DNA from: Cordylochernes scorpioides
Lineage: Eukaryota; Arthropoda; Arachnida; Pseudoscorpiones; Chernetidae
Assembly: GCA_030710605.1 (NCBI GenBank)
Contig: CP092863.1
Coordinates: forward strand, 64,417,572 to 64,481,571
Length of the DNA stretch: 64,000 nucleotides
Reading direction: 5' to 3'
A model generated the notes under the pieces. The model ran no database searches, was not told the DNA's origin, and saw only the letters and a list, made by a program, of their open reading frames with translations. Within the stretch, counting starts at the first letter, position 1, and every line of letters starts with the position of its first letter. The translations under genes and the position numbers were made by a program. This document shows, piece by piece, positions 62,210 to 64,000 of this stretch.

Positions 62210-64000
62210 ACCATGGTAATACAACAATGGAGTTCCCTCGATAGCTGCTTCTATGTGGAATTTTGCCTTGACTTCATCAAACTGCAGTACCCTCAAGCGT
62301 TAGACAAGCTCTTAGGGGGTAAAGAGGCCATCCTACAGCTGGCCAAGATGAACGGCCACGTCCTCGTCATCCTGTCAACCCTCACCCTCACGGAGCGCCT
62401 GATCGATGAGGATTATACAATCGAGGACTGCCAGCAACACCCATGAGATTCCGCATTGCGATGCTCAACGTGCGTGGTCTCGCCACTCGCCATAGAAGCA
62501 TGGAGCTCTACTGCTTTAACTGTGTGCCATGCTGTTGACTTCGCATTCGTGCAGGAGGCCAACGTCACGGCCCCTGAAAATGAACAAGATATCTGTGTTG
62601 GTTACAGAGAAACCATCGCGCCATCGATGTCTACCATTGTATCTGGGCTTGCCTGTGTCGCCGCTCCTGGCGTAACCATCCTGTGGCAGCGAATATTATG
62701 GCAAAGGACGATCGCTGTGGTCAGCGTCCGCAGTCGCCAAATGGCTTTAGTAAACTGTCACCTTTTCATGCTCTAGGCGAGCGGCTCCTACAACTGCAGA
62801 CCATCGCGGCTGAAGTCATCAGAGAAGATGCCTGGGTCCTTAGTGAGCTGAATATCTCAGGGGAGTCCACAAATGACATTAGCTCTTGTTGAGTGGAAGA
62901 ATTCACAGAACTCCTGGAACGAGCTGACCTTGTGGATGCTGCGTGCATCTTCGAGGCCACGCACCTACCAGCTAGGGTCGCCACACTCGAAAGCTGGATC
63001 GATGCGAGTCGTCTTGCTTGATTCCTTTAACCATTCAGGCTCTTTTACCACGTCTCACCCATTTCTGAACAATTAATTATAGGCTGTCGGACTACCATGT
63101 TTTGATCATGCATCGCTGCCATGCTTCGCTCGAGGACCGCTATTGACAGAGTAGCGACGCTCTTTGACTACTTACACAGACATGAGATTTCTTCAGAGCA
63201 TATTACCACAGCTATCTGCCACTGCCGCTCGAAAGAGCACTTGAAAGCATACTGATGAAGGCCTTCGATGAGTTCTTCATTGGTACGCTACAGCGAGTCT
63301 TCGAGTCATGGAGGATTTGCTAGCCCTTACTTTCTTCATCACGAAGCAACTCCATCTGCCTCATGCCCAAGTCGCACGGTGGTGGTCGTCCGGCCTCAAC
63401 GGCTACAGACTTATCTCCATTCCAACAATGGGTATCGGGTCCTCCGCAGCGTTCTCCTAGAGCGACTACGACCTCATCTTCCTTGCCTAGTGCCAAGTGC
63501 CAGACCTACGCTGTTCCAGGACGGTCCTCCTCTTGGAATATAGTCCGCGTTTCTGACGAGGTCGCCGCAGCCTCAAGGAACAGTACATCACTAGCTGTCA
63601 TCTCCACAGACCTTGAGTCTGCCTTCAATACTTTAGACTGCAGTCTCCTGATTTCTCTACTAGTGTCACTTCGGCTGCAATCAGCCTTCATCGGGGCAAA
63701 CGCTATAGTCAGAGTAAACACCACTACACACATCCTTTCACCTTCTAAAACGGAGTCAAAAAGGGCTGCGCCACCTTGTTCAGCCTTGTGATAAGACCAC
63801 TCCTGCGTCGTCTAGAGCGGATTCTCGGCCAAGGGAACGTTCTGGCAATACCAACATCACCCTATTCATCCCGAATGATGAACAATTCCAACACGTCAAA
63901 AACATCTACGAATTCCAGCATGCGTCGCGAATACAAGCGAACTACAACAAGACCAAAGGTATTTGGTGTGGTGCCTGGAGAAACAGAGTATAACCCTTTG
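62210..64000 (+). pseudogene. Tx1-like LINE: endonuclease and RT, degenerate, runs off the window
   Basis: 62213-62446 encodes a short N-terminal piece (LDKLLGGKEAILQLAKMNGH). From 62445 FRIAMLNVRGLATRHRSMEL starts an APE endonuclease, with FVQEANVTAPENEQ and, after frame changes, LNISGESTNDI. RT words follow in shifting frames: LNGYRL-type GYRVLRSVLLERL (~63435), STDLESAFNTLDCSLL (~63603), KKGCATLFSLVIRPL (~63755), NYNKTKGIWCGAW (~63940). Many frameshifts. Related to debris at 31.7-33.5 kb. Assignment to Tx1/L1-like is by wording only. Confidence 0.65.

Overview
The window is a repeat-dense, AT-rich piece of an invertebrate animal genome (introns, a terminal poly(A) signal, LINEs, SINEs, mariners, a Copia element). 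The transposon mix would suit an arthropod, perhaps a chelicerate, but this is inference from general knowledge. Two 100-N gaps (6200-6299, 51158-51257) show it is a scaffold.

The only host gene I can support is the orthologue of RAP1GDS1/SmgGDS (Drosophila vimar), an all-ARM-repeat exchange and chaperone factor for small GTPases. Eleven + strand coding exons run from 6512 to 29630, with a poly(A) signal at 30094. Every intron can be read as phase 1, and most exons are about one ARM repeat long. Two introns are 50-55 bp; the rest are 2-5 kb and packed with mobile DNA. The 5' end of the gene is not seen. A second, inverted copy of the first visible exon lies at 52357-52614 in a 1.4 kb inverted duplication whose arms sit near the two gaps.

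Region by region. 1-5860: an RNase H-bearing LINE (LINE-A) split by a nested R1-like LINE (LINE-B). 6.3-30.1 kb: RAP1GDS1 with Tigger-like MITEs, two SINE families, LINE 3' ends, a 168-bp minisatellite, a 100-bp satellite, foldbacks carrying a tRNA-like core, and many inverted elements containing hammerhead-ribozyme cores. 30.4-36.9 kb: LINE debris, a hAT MITE with its 8-bp target duplication, and a diverged LTR-like unit inside a foldback. 37.2-40.0 kb: an intact-looking mariner and a dead mariner nested in a MITE. 40.0-45.0 kb: a large retroelement without a polyprotein, with near-identical long direct repeats. 45.46-45.81 kb: a foldback with a complete predicted hammerhead ribozyme at its tip. 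45.95-50.64 kb: a Copia element with LTRs, target duplication and a decayed polyprotein. 51.4-62 kb: the duplicated exon and more MITEs, SINEs and foldbacks. 62.1-64.0 kb: a degenerate Tx1-like LINE.

The most interesting signal is the hammerhead-like motifs (CTGANGA, helix II hairpin, GAAA, then a tiny self-complementary helix III). They occur in at least three sequence families, usually as inverted pairs or at foldback tips. This resembles the hammerheads known from Penelope-like elements and retrozymes, but no Penelope reverse transcriptase is present, so these look non-autonomous.
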